The notes under the pieces: model-generated
The model's database searches: none
What the model was told of the DNA's origin: nothing
What the model saw: only the letters and a program-made list of their open reading frames with translations
Part shown: piece by piece, positions 54,087 to 64,000 of the stretch
Position numbering within the stretch: position 1 is the first letter of the stretch
Layout: every line of letters starts with the position of its first letter
Program-made: the position numbers and the translations under genes
Assembly (NCBI GenBank): GCA_916048095.2
Contig: OU696587.1
Coordinates: 1,938,762 to 2,002,761 of the forward strand
DNA length: 64,000 bases
Reading direction: 5' to 3'
DNA from: Sacculina carcini
Taxonomy: Eukaryota > Arthropoda > Thecostraca > Sacculinidae

Positions 54087-54870
54087 TCCTCAGATCATAG
54101 TCTTAGTCAGCTGAGGGCCCGAATGAAACACAGCATGTAATTTACGCTGAAAATGGCTAATCAGCGTTTTAGTAATTTTGATTAGCTGGGTGGCCAACGA
54201 TTAAAATAAAACGGTTACATCTTCCCGACGCTCTTGTCACCCTTCGGTCAGGGGATAAGAATACTGCCGCCGTACTCGCTGCGTGTCTTAAGAGGCGACT
54301 AAAAGCGGACCCTCTGCTTCTTCCCTCCCTATTATGCCACACCAAGGGGGTAGCGATAATCCAACATGGTTGGCACCCCCCTTGGATTAATGCAGCTGTC
54401 TCCTGTCCTATCCCTCTACCCGAACTCTCTACCCGACGCTCTTAGGGCCAAATCCTGAAACTTGCGGAAACGAAATTTTGGTGAGCTTGATGCAATGGAC
54501 TGGTTCTACCCATTAACTAAAATTTAATTCCGTCGGCCAAGAAAAGCCTCAAAAAAGCACCGAAAAAGGGCAGCAGTGAAAAAACGTCCACACTCTATCA
54601 TAGTTGACTACGCACTCTATTGTTTGGATTTTATTATTAATTAATATGACGTCATAATACTGTGTACATATGCGCAGCACACAATTATGTCTCGTATGTA
54701 TCTTATTTTGTCTTGTTTTGCATGGTCGCATCGGTGAGCTCATCTTTGGTTTATTTGATGTGAGTATAAATTCAATTATATAAATTAAATTAAATTAGTA
54801 TTTTATTTATTGTTTTGATGATATAAATGTTGTATCAGTTAACTTTATGGGGTATTAACAAGTGTGACCT
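54087..54870. other. Non-coding segment with an interspersed repeat
   Basis: 54252-54312 is the second copy of the repeat core also at 48726-48786 (AGAATACTGCCGCCGTACTC, GCGTGTCTTAAGAGGCGAC). The rest is AT-rich with no gene seen. Confidence 0.5.
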
Positions 54871-54984
54871 GTGAAGTGGCGTGATCATGTGACATCAATT
54901 GCTGACGTCGCCCTAGGTCATCAATTCACGTACGGGTCAATACTTGTTACTTGTGCTCTGACGGTCTTTGTGGGAACATCTCGC

Positions 54985-55135
54985 AATGTTTACTGTAACT
55001 CGCCACAGTATATATCTCCAGTAATTGCGAGCATGCCTTCTTGGTTGATTAACAACAACACATGTTTTTGCTATAGCGCACAGCGTAATCAGAGGCTCGA
55101 AATATAATATACCAATGGACGAGAAAAAAATGGAA
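54985..55135 (+). repeat. LTR-like segment shared with 62105-62250
   Basis: TATATCTCC, GTAATTGCGA, a TTGGTTGATTAACAACAAC block, GCTATAGCGCAC, AATCAGAGGC and ATACCAATGGACGAG occur in the same order, inverted, at 62105-62250 next to T5 element 4. It is therefore probably a solo or partial LTR of that family. An ATG follows at 55130 and opens 30 codons of unknown meaning. Confidence 0.55.
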
Positions 55136-55280
55136 TTAAGTTTCTCGGCAGGGCACAGTCAAAGTGAGCTGAGGAAGAAAGTCAACATACAAGACAAGCT
55201 AAAGGAAGATGTGGTGGAGTAGGTGGACAAGCATTTATACAAGTACATGTTTATATACAAATACACGTACACGCTGCTTA

Positions 55281-55718
55281 AATAAATTATTTTTAATAAA
55301 TAAATTATTATTAATAAATAAATTATTATTAATAAATAAATTATTATTAATAAATAAATTATTATTAATAAATAAATTATTATTAATAAATAAATTATTA
55401 TTAATAAATAAATTATTATTAATAAATAAATTATTATTAATAAATAAATTATTATTAAAAAATAAATTATTATTAATAAATAAATTATTATTAATAAATA
55501 AATGATTATTAATAAATAAATGATTATTAATAAATAAATGATTATTAATAAATAAATGATTATTAATAAATAAATTATTATTAATAAATAAATTATTATT
55601 GATAAATAAATTATTAATAAATAAATTATTATTAATAAATAAATTATTATTAATAAATAAATTAATATTGATAAATAAATTATTAATAATAAATACATTA
55701 TTATTAATAAATAAATAT
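55281..55718. repeat. 18-bp AT-only minisatellite
   Basis: About 24 tandem copies of the 18-bp unit AAATTATTATTAATAAAT with rare changes (a block of TGATT variants at 55501-55560, two 15-bp units near 55610). It contains no G or C except in variants. Long open frames across it are an artefact of the 18-bp period. Confidence 0.95.
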
Positions 55719-56125
55719 AACAAAACCAGCAGCACAACATTATGCAAGAAACAGTGATGAAAACACTCAATACACGCGAGAAAGTAACACAGGAAGAAAG
55801 TGAATGCGTGTCTGCGCCAGCTAACTGATGTGTCTCATTGTCAAGCGGCATTCCTGACGCAGACACACAATTAGCTCGATGATTGGCACCGATGATGTAT
55901 CTAGATGGATATGGTGTCCACACAACACAACAGAAGAGTACGTGTTACAAGACCATCAATCTGGCATATACTAATTTCACGTGGTAATTGAACTTGTTCT
56001 GATATTTTTCCGAAAAACACTCACGTGATTGTATTGCGAGGTTGACCTCTGACTTTTAAGTGGAAAAACGTCAAAGAAAAATCCAAGTTGAATATGATCT
56101 AGTGGTTTCACATTTTCGTATGTAC
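55719..56125. other. Segment with no recognised gene
   Basis: Contains an inverted repeat, GTGTCTGCG at about 55807 and CGCAGACAC at about 55857. Nothing else was identified. Confidence 0.4.
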
Positions 56126-56209
56126 GTAAGTAAGTAAGTAAGTAAGTAAGTTTATTTGTCACGTACACTTTTAACGAATATTATAAAAAAAAACAATCAT
56201 TAGACAAAA

Positions 56210-56272
56210 GTCCGATAAGCGTTCGCTTCTTTTCGGACAAATCTAGGTGCCAGTCATCAAATGAGCTGGCAC
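56210..56272 (-). promoter_or_regulatory. Twin 3' UTR hairpins of LINE E
   Basis: 56210-56238 pairs GTCCGA with TCGGAC and AAGCG with CGCTT. 56247-56272 pairs GTGCCAG with CTGGCAC, extended by TCAT/ATGA. Both lie about 60-120 nt from the tail, where some LINEs carry the RNA structure recognised by their RT. Confidence 0.6.
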
Positions 56273-56569
56273 TTACATGAGAGTTGTGTTGTTATTTATA
56301 GATTCACAAGATTTATATTCACAAATAAACAAGATACAGGTTATTCACACACACACCCATGGAATATACACCTGGGTACATACACACACGCCCACATATT
56401 CACTTACATACACTCAGACACGCATACACATACACGCACGCACGTACATTCACACTTACACACACATACGCATACATATATACTCATATACATACATAAA
56501 CATACATCTACTTACACATGCACACACATTCATACACATTAATACATATATATCATTGTACACTTGAGT

Positions 56570-59503
56570 TTATTGTTTTGTTGACAAGTATTGTCTCAAT
56601 TTCTTTTTTAATTTGGCGAAGCTTCCTTCTATGAAAAGTTCTTTTATTTCTATCGGGAGACCGTTAAATGTTTTTGGTCCGTCATATATAATGCTGTTTT
56701 TGTAAAGTTCCGTTCTATATGTAGGTACTTCCAGATCTAAGTTGTTAGATCGGGTTAGTCTATCTCTGTTCAGTACTTTGAATGGTGACCCAGATCGAAT
56801 AGTCCTGTGTATCAATAGTACTGTGAAATATTTATGTATTGAGTTAATGTTTAGTATTTTTTTGCTGCGATAGATTTCATCAGTGGATTGGTATTTTTTC
56901 ATAAAATAGATCCATCGAAAGAATTTGTTTTGTGCAATTTGTATTGAATGCAGAAATGTTGGCCAGGTACTTGCCCATATTGATACACAGTACGTCATGT
57001 GAGGGTAGAAGAGTGAGTAGTATAGACTCATCATTATATCTGAAGGTAAATTGTGTCGTGTACGATAGAAAATCCCAGTAATTTTTGAAAGCTTGCTACA
57101 CACTTTATCAATTTGGCATCTCCAGTTTAGGTTCTCATCAATTTTCAATCCAAGGAACTTGGTGCAGTTAACCATGCTGATGCGCTCTCCGTTGATGTCA
57201 ATATCAGGAAAATAAAATTGCATTGATCTGTTTTTGAATAAAATACACTTTGTTTTACTAGGGTTTATTTTCAGTTTGTTATCTTGAATCCATTTGTTAA
57301 TTTTTTCCAATTCCAAAATCAGTATTGAATGCAGTCTGTCCAGAGAGTCATCCTTTAGTAAGAGCGTGGTATCGTCGGCATATATGGTGTAGTGGAATTT
57401 TTCGCTGGCATTAATTAAATCATTGATGTAGATTAAGAACAGTGTTGGACCCAGAATTGACCCTTGGGGTACACCATTATTGATTGCTAGAGTCGATGAC
57501 CTCGCATTATTGCATGCCACATATTGCTCTCTATCATTCAGATAGCTTTTAAGCAGTTTGTGACATACCCCTCTAATACCCAAGTATTCCAGTTTGTCGA
57601 ACAAAATATGGTGGTTGAGACTATCAAAAGCTTTTGACAAATCAATAAATATGCCAATGGGAAACTCTTTTGCTTCTAGTGATTTATAAACTTGTTGAAC
57701 GAAATTTAGTATAGCTTTTTCTGTTGATCGGTTTTCTCTAAAACCAAATTGTTGGTCTGCTAGCAGTCCATTTTTCTCTAGATAAGAGCACAGTCTTGTA
57801 TTAATGATGGTTTCAAAAACCTTACTGAATGCGGGTAGAATTGATATGGGTCGATAATTGTTAATTGTGTTTTTATCCCCTGATTTGTATATGGGTAAGA
57901 CCTTCGCTATCTTTAGTTGTTCTGGGAAATAACCCTCCCTTATCGATAAATTAATTATGTGGCATAGGGGTGCACATATATATGTGGATGTTTGTGCTAG
58001 CAATTTCGGTGGGATATCGTCATGCCCAGGAGAATTGGTCTTTACTGATGTCAAAACTCTCCTGATCTCGGTGACGGTAGTAGGCGCCATAAACATGGAA
58101 TGTTTTGTCGGCTGTTTCAAATAGCGCCTGTAGTCTGTAGGTGGTTTCTGTGATGTGCTATTGCTTTTCAAGAAATGGGTGTTAAAAGTTAATGGAGTAT
58201 TCGCACATGGAGGATTCAGTTCAATAATTTGTGATTTATTTTGTTTTCTGCCCATAAGTGAATTCAGAATAGACCATTGTTTTTCGGGCTCATGCATGCT
58301 TTCGTTAAGTTTGTTTTTGTGATACTGATTTTTTGCCTCGCGTAAAATGTTGACTAGTTTATTCCTGTACTTCCTGTATGCTTCCCCGTATGTAATTGGC
58401 CACTTTTTCGAGAGAGTTCGTAGTCTATTTTTCTCAGTTATGCACTTTTTTAGTGATGCAGTAATGTGCGGGCTTATTAATTTTTTTGGTCTGTTATTAA
58501 GTAATTTAGTGGGAAAGTTGTTCTCAAATGTGTCTTTAAATTTGTTGTAAAACAAATCAAAAGCTTCTTTAGCGCATTCGCTATTCAAAACATCATCCCA
58601 GTTGATTGCTTGCATAATGTGCATAAGACCTTGTATTTTATCATCACTAATTATTCTTTTCCTAACAGAGGTTTGACCCTGGTCTAAAGAAGGAGTGATG
58701 TAAAACTGTGACACTATTGGGTGATGATCTGTCATGTCGGTGTCGATCATAAAGTTTCTACAGTTTGTATGAATTTGCGTGGTCCAAATATGATCAATTA
58801 AGGTCGCTGTGTCATCTGTCACTCTGGTTGGTCTGGTGATTGTAGGAAGAAGAGAATACGAATACATAAGGCTGATGAATTCGTTTATGCTCTCGGTTGA
58901 CTTCAACAGATCAATATTAAAGTCCCCAAACAAAAAAATGTTTTTGTACTTTTTGGAGCCACTTATATCCGATAAGATTTCTTCTACACTTTCATAAAAT
59001 TTGGACAATTTTCCATTGGGCGGTCTGTAGATACAAATGCATATTGCCCACGAGCTGTTTTGTTTAGTTGCCACAGATATGGTTTCAATATGTGATAGTG
59101 ATACTGTGAACTCTTTTACCTGCTTGGAGACTAAGTTTTCTTTTACAAATATTGCTACTCCCCCACCATGGACATTTCTTTCATTGAAATAACTATTGTA
59201 GCCCGGTATTTCATATAATGATAAATATTCCTTGTTCAGTCTGATTTCGTTTAGTCCAATAATTTCAGGGTTAAGAGGAGTCCCCATTATAATTTCGTCA
59301 ATAAATTGTTGTAAATTTTTTGTTATCGAACGAATATTGAAGGTCATAATAGACATGGTCCTTTTGTCTAAGATGGGAACTTCTTCCGGAGAAAGGTACC
59401 CGGTGTCAGGAGTAGACATGGAGAAACACTTGTCTACATCGGAGTCAAGATGGTGTTCTGGTCTTATGACTTCAAATTTAGCATCCTTAATTGTTGCGTT
59501 CAT
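56570..59503 (-). CDS. ORF2 endonuclease-reverse transcriptase of LINE E
   Basis: 977 residues, no internal stop. The N-terminus (about 50 residues) precedes an APE endonuclease at about residues 50-275, with MTFNIRSITKN, GLNEIRL, NERNVHGGGVAIF, IYRPPNGK, LFGDFNIDLL and DMTDHHPIV. A pre-RT linker follows, then RT at about 500-770, with NYRPISILPAFSKVFE, QQFGFRENRSTEKAI, GIFIDLSKAFDSLNH, NNGVPQGSILGPTLF and catalytic YADD at residues 708-711. The C-terminal domain has a conserved YRTELYKNSI and ends QYLSTKQ. It would nick the target DNA and copy LINE RNA onto it in the nucleus. All catalytic motifs are present, so it could be active. Confidence 0.9.
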   Translation of the reverse strand: MNATIKDAKFEVIRPEHHLDSDVDKCFSMSTPDTGYLSPEEVPILDKRTMSIMTFNIRSITKNLQQFIDEIIMGTPLNPEIIGLNEIRLNKEYLSLYEIPGYNSYFNERNVHGGGVAIFVKENLVSKQVKEFTVSLSHIETISVATKQNSSWAICICIYRPPNGKLSKFYESVEEILSDISGSKKYKNIFLFGDFNIDLLKSTESINEFISLMYSYSLLPTITRPTRVTDDTATLIDHIWTTQIHTNCRNFMIDTDMTDHHPIVSQFYITPSLDQGQTSVRKRIISDDKIQGLMHIMQAINWDDVLNSECAKEAFDLFYNKFKDTFENNFPTKLLNNRPKKLISPHITASLKKCITEKNRLRTLSKKWPITYGEAYRKYRNKLVNILREAKNQYHKNKLNESMHEPEKQWSILNSLMGRKQNKSQIIELNPPCANTPLTFNTHFLKSNSTSQKPPTDYRRYLKQPTKHSMFMAPTTVTEIRRVLTSVKTNSPGHDDIPPKLLAQTSTYICAPLCHIINLSIREGYFPEQLKIAKVLPIYKSGDKNTINNYRPISILPAFSKVFETIINTRLCSYLEKNGLLADQQFGFRENRSTEKAILNFVQQVYKSLEAKEFPIGIFIDLSKAFDSLNHHILFDKLEYLGIRGVCHKLLKSYLNDREQYVACNNARSSTLAINNGVPQGSILGPTLFLIYINDLINASEKFHYTIYADDTTLLLKDDSLDRLHSILILELEKINKWIQDNKLKINPSKTKCILFKNRSMQFYFPDIDINGERISMVNCTKFLGLKIDENLNWRCQIDKVCSKLSKITGIFYRTRHNLPSDIMMSLYYSLFYPHMTYCVSIWASTWPTFLHSIQIAQNKFFRWIYFMKKYQSTDEIYRSKKILNINSIHKYFTVLLIHRTIRSGSPFKVLNRDRLTRSNNLDLEVPTYRTELYKNSIIYDGPKTFNGLPIEIKELFIEGSFAKLKKKLRQYLSTKQ

Positions 59504-59520
59504 TTTAGCGGTTTAGATGA

Positions 59521-60599
59521 TTTACTTGACTTCATTAGATCTACACTTACTCTACTGTAATTTAACTGTAATAAGCACATGAACTTAGAGACAACATTCA
59601 TATAGATATTCACACAGTCGCGTTTCATACACAGATGGATCATACACATGCTCGCATGCGCACCTGTACAGTCTTATGAACACATTTCGCCATTTGTCCA
59701 CTCACCAACACGTATACTGATATATAAGTAGGTATCCCCACTCGGGCTTAATTCCACTTCCACAAATGTAAATACCCCGCTTCTGATTAGCACTGACTCA
59801 CTTTCATACACATTTACATTCCCAATTTGCATCTTAGCAACATACCCATACAATAAAATACATACATTGTTGTAATATACATAATATATACATACTATAT
59901 ATATAATATATACATACTATATATATAATATATACATACACATTAATGAACTCACGCATGATCCACATACGCTCACACATTCGTGCACCCACACCTGCCC
60001 ACAAATTATTCGTACACATAAGCATATCTACTGGTATATATATAATATACAGTGATAATGAGATAATTTACTTACGTGTGTGTGTGTGTGTGTACTTACG
60101 TGTGTGTGTTACGTACGTGTGTGTGTGAGTGTTCGTGTGTATGAGTGTGTGTGCGTGTGTGTATGTTTGAGTAAGTGTGCGAACAGCCGAAATGATGTTA
60201 GAGTATGTTAACTGCACTTCATGCAAGACTAACGAACGATAATTATTATTCCTAAAGACCGGATGTGCAGGCAAAATGCCATAAATTCCCATGTTTGCTT
60301 ATTTTAGAGGTCTTCCATATAAATGCCTATTTTGCTAACCAATAAAAAATATGCCTATTTTATCCCCAAAAATCATTATATATATATATTAATATCGCAG
60401 GCTTTCAAGTAAATAAGTATAGAGACAAAATGTGACCAGAGGCGTCACAGCTAGGCTTCATGTCGAGTTCACATGACTGAGGCAGGGTTGTATACGGCAT
60501 GACATATACTGGCTATTCTGCAGTGACGAATCACCGGTACGCTTCTCGGGTGTACATTTGTCCACATTTAACTATCATCCCCGAACAGTTGACGAGCTT
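59521..60599. other. Simple-sequence-rich segment without a recognised gene
   Basis: Contains a (TATATAATA)-type repeat at about 59875-59940 and GT-rich repeats at 60075-60165. ATGCCTATTTT occurs twice near 60330-60360. No coding region was recognised. Confidence 0.6.
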
Positions 60600-62095
60600 G
60601 TGACTATTTCAATATTCTGTAATTTTCATTGTATGCCCAAGTTAATTCCTTTTATTGCAGCATCTAGTTCCGCAACATTCACGTGGACAGTATCATTCCT
60701 CTTTCGTAACCATGATCCATCTTCCACCACCACTCCCCCAACTATCAAAACCACCCCTAACGCCATATTACTTGCGTTTGTCCAAACTTCTTCATGAGTT
60801 CCACACACGTTCCATACGCCTCCGACAGGATCAGCCCGTTTCAACCTATCATCAATGGATATCACTATCTTTAGGACTTTCGGTGTTACTTCACTGTCCC
60901 AGTCAACCTTATATTCATCGGTACTCACTTCTCGGTGCATCCAACTACATATAACTCTCAGCCAGCCCGCACAAGCAAAATGACTCACCCAATGCCCACA
61001 AAGAGAATACAGAGCTCGTCTCGTCAACTTGTGCGGAACTTGCGGAAGCTCACCATCTCTCGACCAGCGGTATTGACCATTGCATACTTCTACACGAGCA
61101 AGCCCAATAATCTGCCTCCATCCAAGCTTTCCGGATTTTTCATAACCAATCAAAATCGATTCAAATGCTGCCGCACTTTGCCAGCTTCGCTTTCGTCGCC
61201 GCTCAAGATGATATCATCAATGCAATGATCCACACATCCCAGTGTTTTTTTCTCTCTGTTCCAAAACTTATTTCAATATTGTACTCATCACTTTCGGGCC
61301 AATACCCAGCCCAAACCCCAGTGGAGTCATCACATAGTTCTTGCCTCTGAAACTCACGCTTTGATGACACCGCAATGACGGGTCCACATGAATTTGTAAG
61401 CACGCTTCTCGTAAGTCCAGCAGCTTGACATCAGTACCAAAACAACGCTATTTTCTCAGCTTCTCATCGCATACGGCGCTGTCCAGTCCAGGAGCACTTA
61501 CGATATATTCGTTTAGTGCCCGATAGTCCAGCACTGATCTGACTTTATTTTTCTTTTCTTGTCTCACAGCCATTATCGGTGTCCTACCCATTTTTACACC
61601 ATGCTTATGTATATCACACTCCTGCAATATGCCGTCACTGATACGACAATTCACTTATTTTTCTAACTCTTCACGATCAGCGTCATTCACTTTATAATTG
61701 CCCGTGGAACCGGAGAAGCGAACAGGACAATCTCTCCATTTACATTTCACAGTTCACTTGCCATCTCGAAAAACTGCGATGAAGTTCGGTTCAGCAATCT
61801 GCTCGCTGTCAGGTTTCAGTTCATCGGCCACATATGTTTCACCAGCAAAGTTCACTGCACCAGCTTCTGTGATGTATACTCCACCAAAAGCAGTTATTGT
61901 GTCAAGTCCAATGATCATATCGATATTACGGGGAAGGCTGTTGTCACCACAAACCCACGTTGTTTATATATCGGTTTCTCTATACTCTCAATTCCTCCCA
62001 GCACACATAACCATGAAATGTGAACGTTGAACCATTCGTTATTTGCAACGGTAACACACAGCGAGTCACACATTTGTTTTCACTCATCGTAATTT
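60600..62095 (-). mobile_element. T5-clade LTR retrotransposon fragment (element 4)
   Basis: Minus-strand pol remnants, from the right: protease-like (MIIGLDTITAFGG near 61900), RT (SVLDYRALNEYIVSAPG near 61500), the connection region with LTRRALYSLCGHWVSHFACA (near 61000) and RNase H (VVVEDGSWLRKRNDTVHVN, VAELDAAIKGINLGIQ near 60630-60710). These match T5 element 1 closely in order and wording. Gag and integrase are missing. An LTR-like segment adjoins at 62105-62250. It is broken, with several interruptions. Confidence 0.78.
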
Positions 62096-62104
62096 AGGTT
62101 AGGT

Positions 62105-62177
62105 TAGGTTATTTTCTCGTCCATTGGTATGTTATATTTCGCGCCTCTGATTAATTTGTGCGCTATAGCGAGTACAT

Positions 62178-62212
<35 letters not shown>

Positions 62213-62250
62213 AATCAACCAATAAGGCATAGTCGCAATTACGGGAGATT
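62105..62250 (-). repeat. LTR-like segment next to element 4
   Basis: Inverted counterpart of 54985-55135, with an expanded (AAC)n run (GTT on the plus strand, about 62180-62210). AGGTTAGGTTAGGTT at 62096-62110 is too short to be telomeric. Confidence 0.55.
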
Positions 62251-62788
62251 TATACTACTGATTTATGATTGTTTTGCTTGAATCAATTTGTTTAATTGTG
62301 TGCAACTAAAATGATAAGTTCCACAGCTATTTGGCAGAACAATCTGTCTAATTGAGACTCTCACTCTCTTACTCCTTACGCTTCGCTCTGTGCCGTCATA
62401 CCGTACCCGTCTCGCGTGATATATTTACTAGAAGTTTTCTTGTTGTTTTTTTATGCTCTTTCTTACTGCCATGTTTCAATTTTGCGGTGTGTGTGCATGA
62501 GTATGTTTGTGTGCGTGTGTGTGTGTGTGTGTTTGTGTGAGTGTGTGTGCTTGTGGGTGTGTGTATTGTCCGCATGTTTGTTTTCCCTAAGCGGCGTGTC
62601 TTACTTATTTGTTTAAATTTTTGCACCAAGATTTGTCTTTTCGCGCGTGTGTTTTAATGTGCGCTATACAAATAAACGTTAATAAAATTGGCTGGACAAG
62701 TTTAATTGCTTGCATTAATAGAGATATATATTGTGTTGTTGCATGGCGGTTACTGTCGTGCAAAAATGTCAATCCAACTTCGCTCTCC
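62251..62788. other. Segment with no recognised gene
   Basis: Contains a GT-rich microsatellite at about 62510-62570. No coding region was identified. Confidence 0.5.
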
Positions 62789-62796
62789 ATGATTAT

Positions 62797-63916
62797 TAGG
62801 GCTATCCAAAAAGTAACCTAAAATAGAATTATGTAACCATATTTTCAGAAAAATGTAACCATATTTTCAGGAAAAAGTAACCTAAAATGTAACCTAAAGA
62901 GTAACCTAAAAATATCCTTGTGCTCCCTCGCAAATGCTAAATTCTTGTCAATGCCCACAAAACTCTTTTTCTCCTCTTAGGTTTTGGTGACATTTCTTCA
63001 ACAAAACACCAAAAAGCATCCCAATACAGACGAAAAACAATGCTAATGCATTAATTTATATTCAACAAGACAATCGTATTTATGAGCTGCATAATTATTT
63101 CATAAGACAGTACCTCTGTCGAGTTATCACGTGATTCATCTTGTTTCTTTGCGTCAATATGTATGTCTGTGTGTGCGTGAACATAGTACGTGTGTGAGTG
63201 TCCACGTCTACATGTGAGAATACTTTGCTGAATGTATTATTATAAGTGCGAACCGCGTCTCAACCGTGCGAAAATGACACTGTCTCACGCTGCAAACATC
63301 CCATGATATTTCCTGTCTCGTGCGTATTGGCAAGTGTTACTGTGCAGTATCGAGTATAAAGAACCCAGTCGTACTTTCCCACGCTGCTAACATGTACTCT
63401 GGTTCATGCGAATTTCTTAATATGAAGAGAAACAATCCAGCACATACATTAGCCAGTGCCACAGAATAGAATATAATATCAATCACAAACAAGTTGGCAA
63501 TAAATAGCAAGCAAAAGTAAACTTAGTAAGTAATATACATGTGTAAGCAAGCAGATGTAAAATTTTGACAGCCAAATAAATGGCATGTTTTCATCTTCAG
63601 AGCTTATATATCATCCAATTTTCCTTCTTATTCTAATGTATACAATTTCTATGTCTGTCTTAATATTTTCTATGTCACAAAGTTACCAAACCCCGTGATA
63701 AAGTAGCAAAATAACAAAAATTTGACAAAATTAACCTTACAATGGAAAAGTAACCTATAAGCAAAAAAAGTAACCTAACGACGAAAAACATACTTTTGGT
63801 AACCTAATAACTGTTTTAATAATTATCATATACAAATTTATCATGCAGTTTTAGGCATCTTATAAAAAATTGACCCTTAGATGAAAAGGTAAATTTATTA
63901 CCTTTAGACAGCCTTA
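62797..63916 (-). mobile_element. Non-autonomous hAT-like element (copy 2)
   Basis: 1,120 bp, flanked by the perfect 8-bp duplication ATGATTAT (62789-62796 and 63917-63924). The ends are TAGGGCTATCC and GACAGCCTTA. Read on the minus strand, its first 200 bp align with the start of 17330-18984 (TAAGGCTGTCTAAAGG, GCCTAAAACTGCATGA, GTTATTAGGTTACCAAAAG). AGGTTACTTTTT-type motifs crowd both ends. The middle is unrelated to copy 1 and encodes no transposase, as expected for internally divergent members of one hAT family. Confidence 0.88.
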
Positions 63917-63924
63917 ATGATTAT

Positions 63925-64000
63925 TGTGAGCTGGAATTGTAGTTGCGGGGGGGGGGCAGGTGATGGGGATGCGGGGGGTGTACCAGCACCGACTGCCTGC
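63925..64000. other. G-rich right edge
   Basis: Contains runs of G (GGGGGGGGGG near 63948). Too short to assign. Confidence 0.4.

Larger units (their letters stand above)
56126..59520 (-). mobile_element. CR1-group LINE with uninterrupted ORF2 (LINE E)
   Basis: Minus-strand LINE with ORF2 at 56570-59503 and a 3' UTR ending AATAAAC plus a (TTAC)n tail at 56126-56150. Two hairpins lie in the 3' UTR, at 56210-56238 and 56247-56272. No ORF1 is seen upstream; 59520-60180 is simple-sequence rich, so either this family lacks ORF1 or the copy is 5'-truncated. The 5' end and a target duplication could not be placed. The clade (CR1/L2/Crack-like) is inferred from the RT and C-terminal motifs. Confidence 0.88.

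Noticed and set aside
55138-55149. A tRNA-5'-end primer site next to the 55-kb LTR-like segment (AAGTTTCTCGGC)
   Set aside because: Its complement GCCGAGAAACTT lacks U at position 8 and the AGCU end, and fits no tRNA start I know.
55130-55222. A 30-codon open frame after the LTR-like segment
   Set aside because: Too short and without similarity to gag; it may be chance.
55281-55718. A CRISPR-like array or a repetitive Leu/Ile/Asn protein
   Set aside because: There are no spacers; units abut directly. The open frames arise because 18 is divisible by three and the sequence is AT-only.
62096-62110. Telomeric TTAGG repeat
   Set aside because: Only about three units, inside an LTR-like segment.

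Overview
This is an animal nuclear genome window made almost entirely of transposable elements. No host protein gene could be recognised. The elements are Ty3/Gypsy-type LTR retrotransposons, Jockey/I-group LINEs with RNase H, CR1-group LINEs (one carrying a 2A motif), a tRNA-Val-derived SINE, non-autonomous hAT-like DNA transposons and many CA/GT, TA, CAA and GTAA microsatellites. That mix suggests an invertebrate, perhaps a lophotrochozoan or chelicerate, but the species cannot be read from the sequence.

Layout. 1-1.4 kb: 5' part of a minus-strand LTR retrotransposon of an unusual clade, called T5 here. 2.0-4.6 kb: 5'-truncated I-group LINE (+). 4.6-6.9 kb: truncated Gypsy pol (-). 6.9-9.8 kb: CR1-like LINE (-) whose ORF2 N-terminus has a 2A motif. 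10.0-10.3 kb: SINE (-). 10.8-15.5 kb: Gypsy element with both LTRs (-). 15.5-16.3 kb: LINE 3' end (-). 16.3-17.2 kb: a promoter-like segment with a perfect heat-shock element. 17.2-23.2 kb: T5 element 1, with open gag and pol and near-identical LTRs; a 1.66-kb hAT element sits in its 5' LTR and itself holds a 188-bp MITE. 23.3-45.2 kb: T5 element 2, whose 3' LTR is split by a tandem pair of hAT-like elements (X1, X2). X1 contains a CsRn1-like Gypsy (28.4-39.4 kb), and that element's 3' LTR contains a 5.5-kb I-group LINE. X2 contains another Gypsy (39.9-44.6 kb). 45.2-48.6 kb: LINE pieces. 48.8-49.2 kb: second SINE copy. 49.2-54.1 kb: a longer, internally deleted copy of the 2.0-kb LINE. 55.3-55.7 kb: an 18-bp AT-only minisatellite. 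56.1-59.5 kb: a CR1-group LINE with an uninterrupted 977-codon ORF2. 60.6-62.1 kb: T5 element 4 fragment (-). 62.8-63.9 kb: second hAT copy, inverted relative to the first.

The best candidate for something undescribed is the T5 clade. In three copies the 12 nt next to the 5' LTR are exactly complementary to nucleotides 1-12 of a tRNA: tRNA-Phe twice and tRNA-Ile once. Normally the primer-binding site is complementary to the tRNA 3' end. This suggests priming by a short 5' tRNA fragment. The tRNA sequences are from memory, so the match needs a database check.

The target-site duplications give a relative insertion order. T5 element 2 came first, then the X pair, then the CsRn1-like element and the 39.9-kb Gypsy, and finally the I-group LINE.
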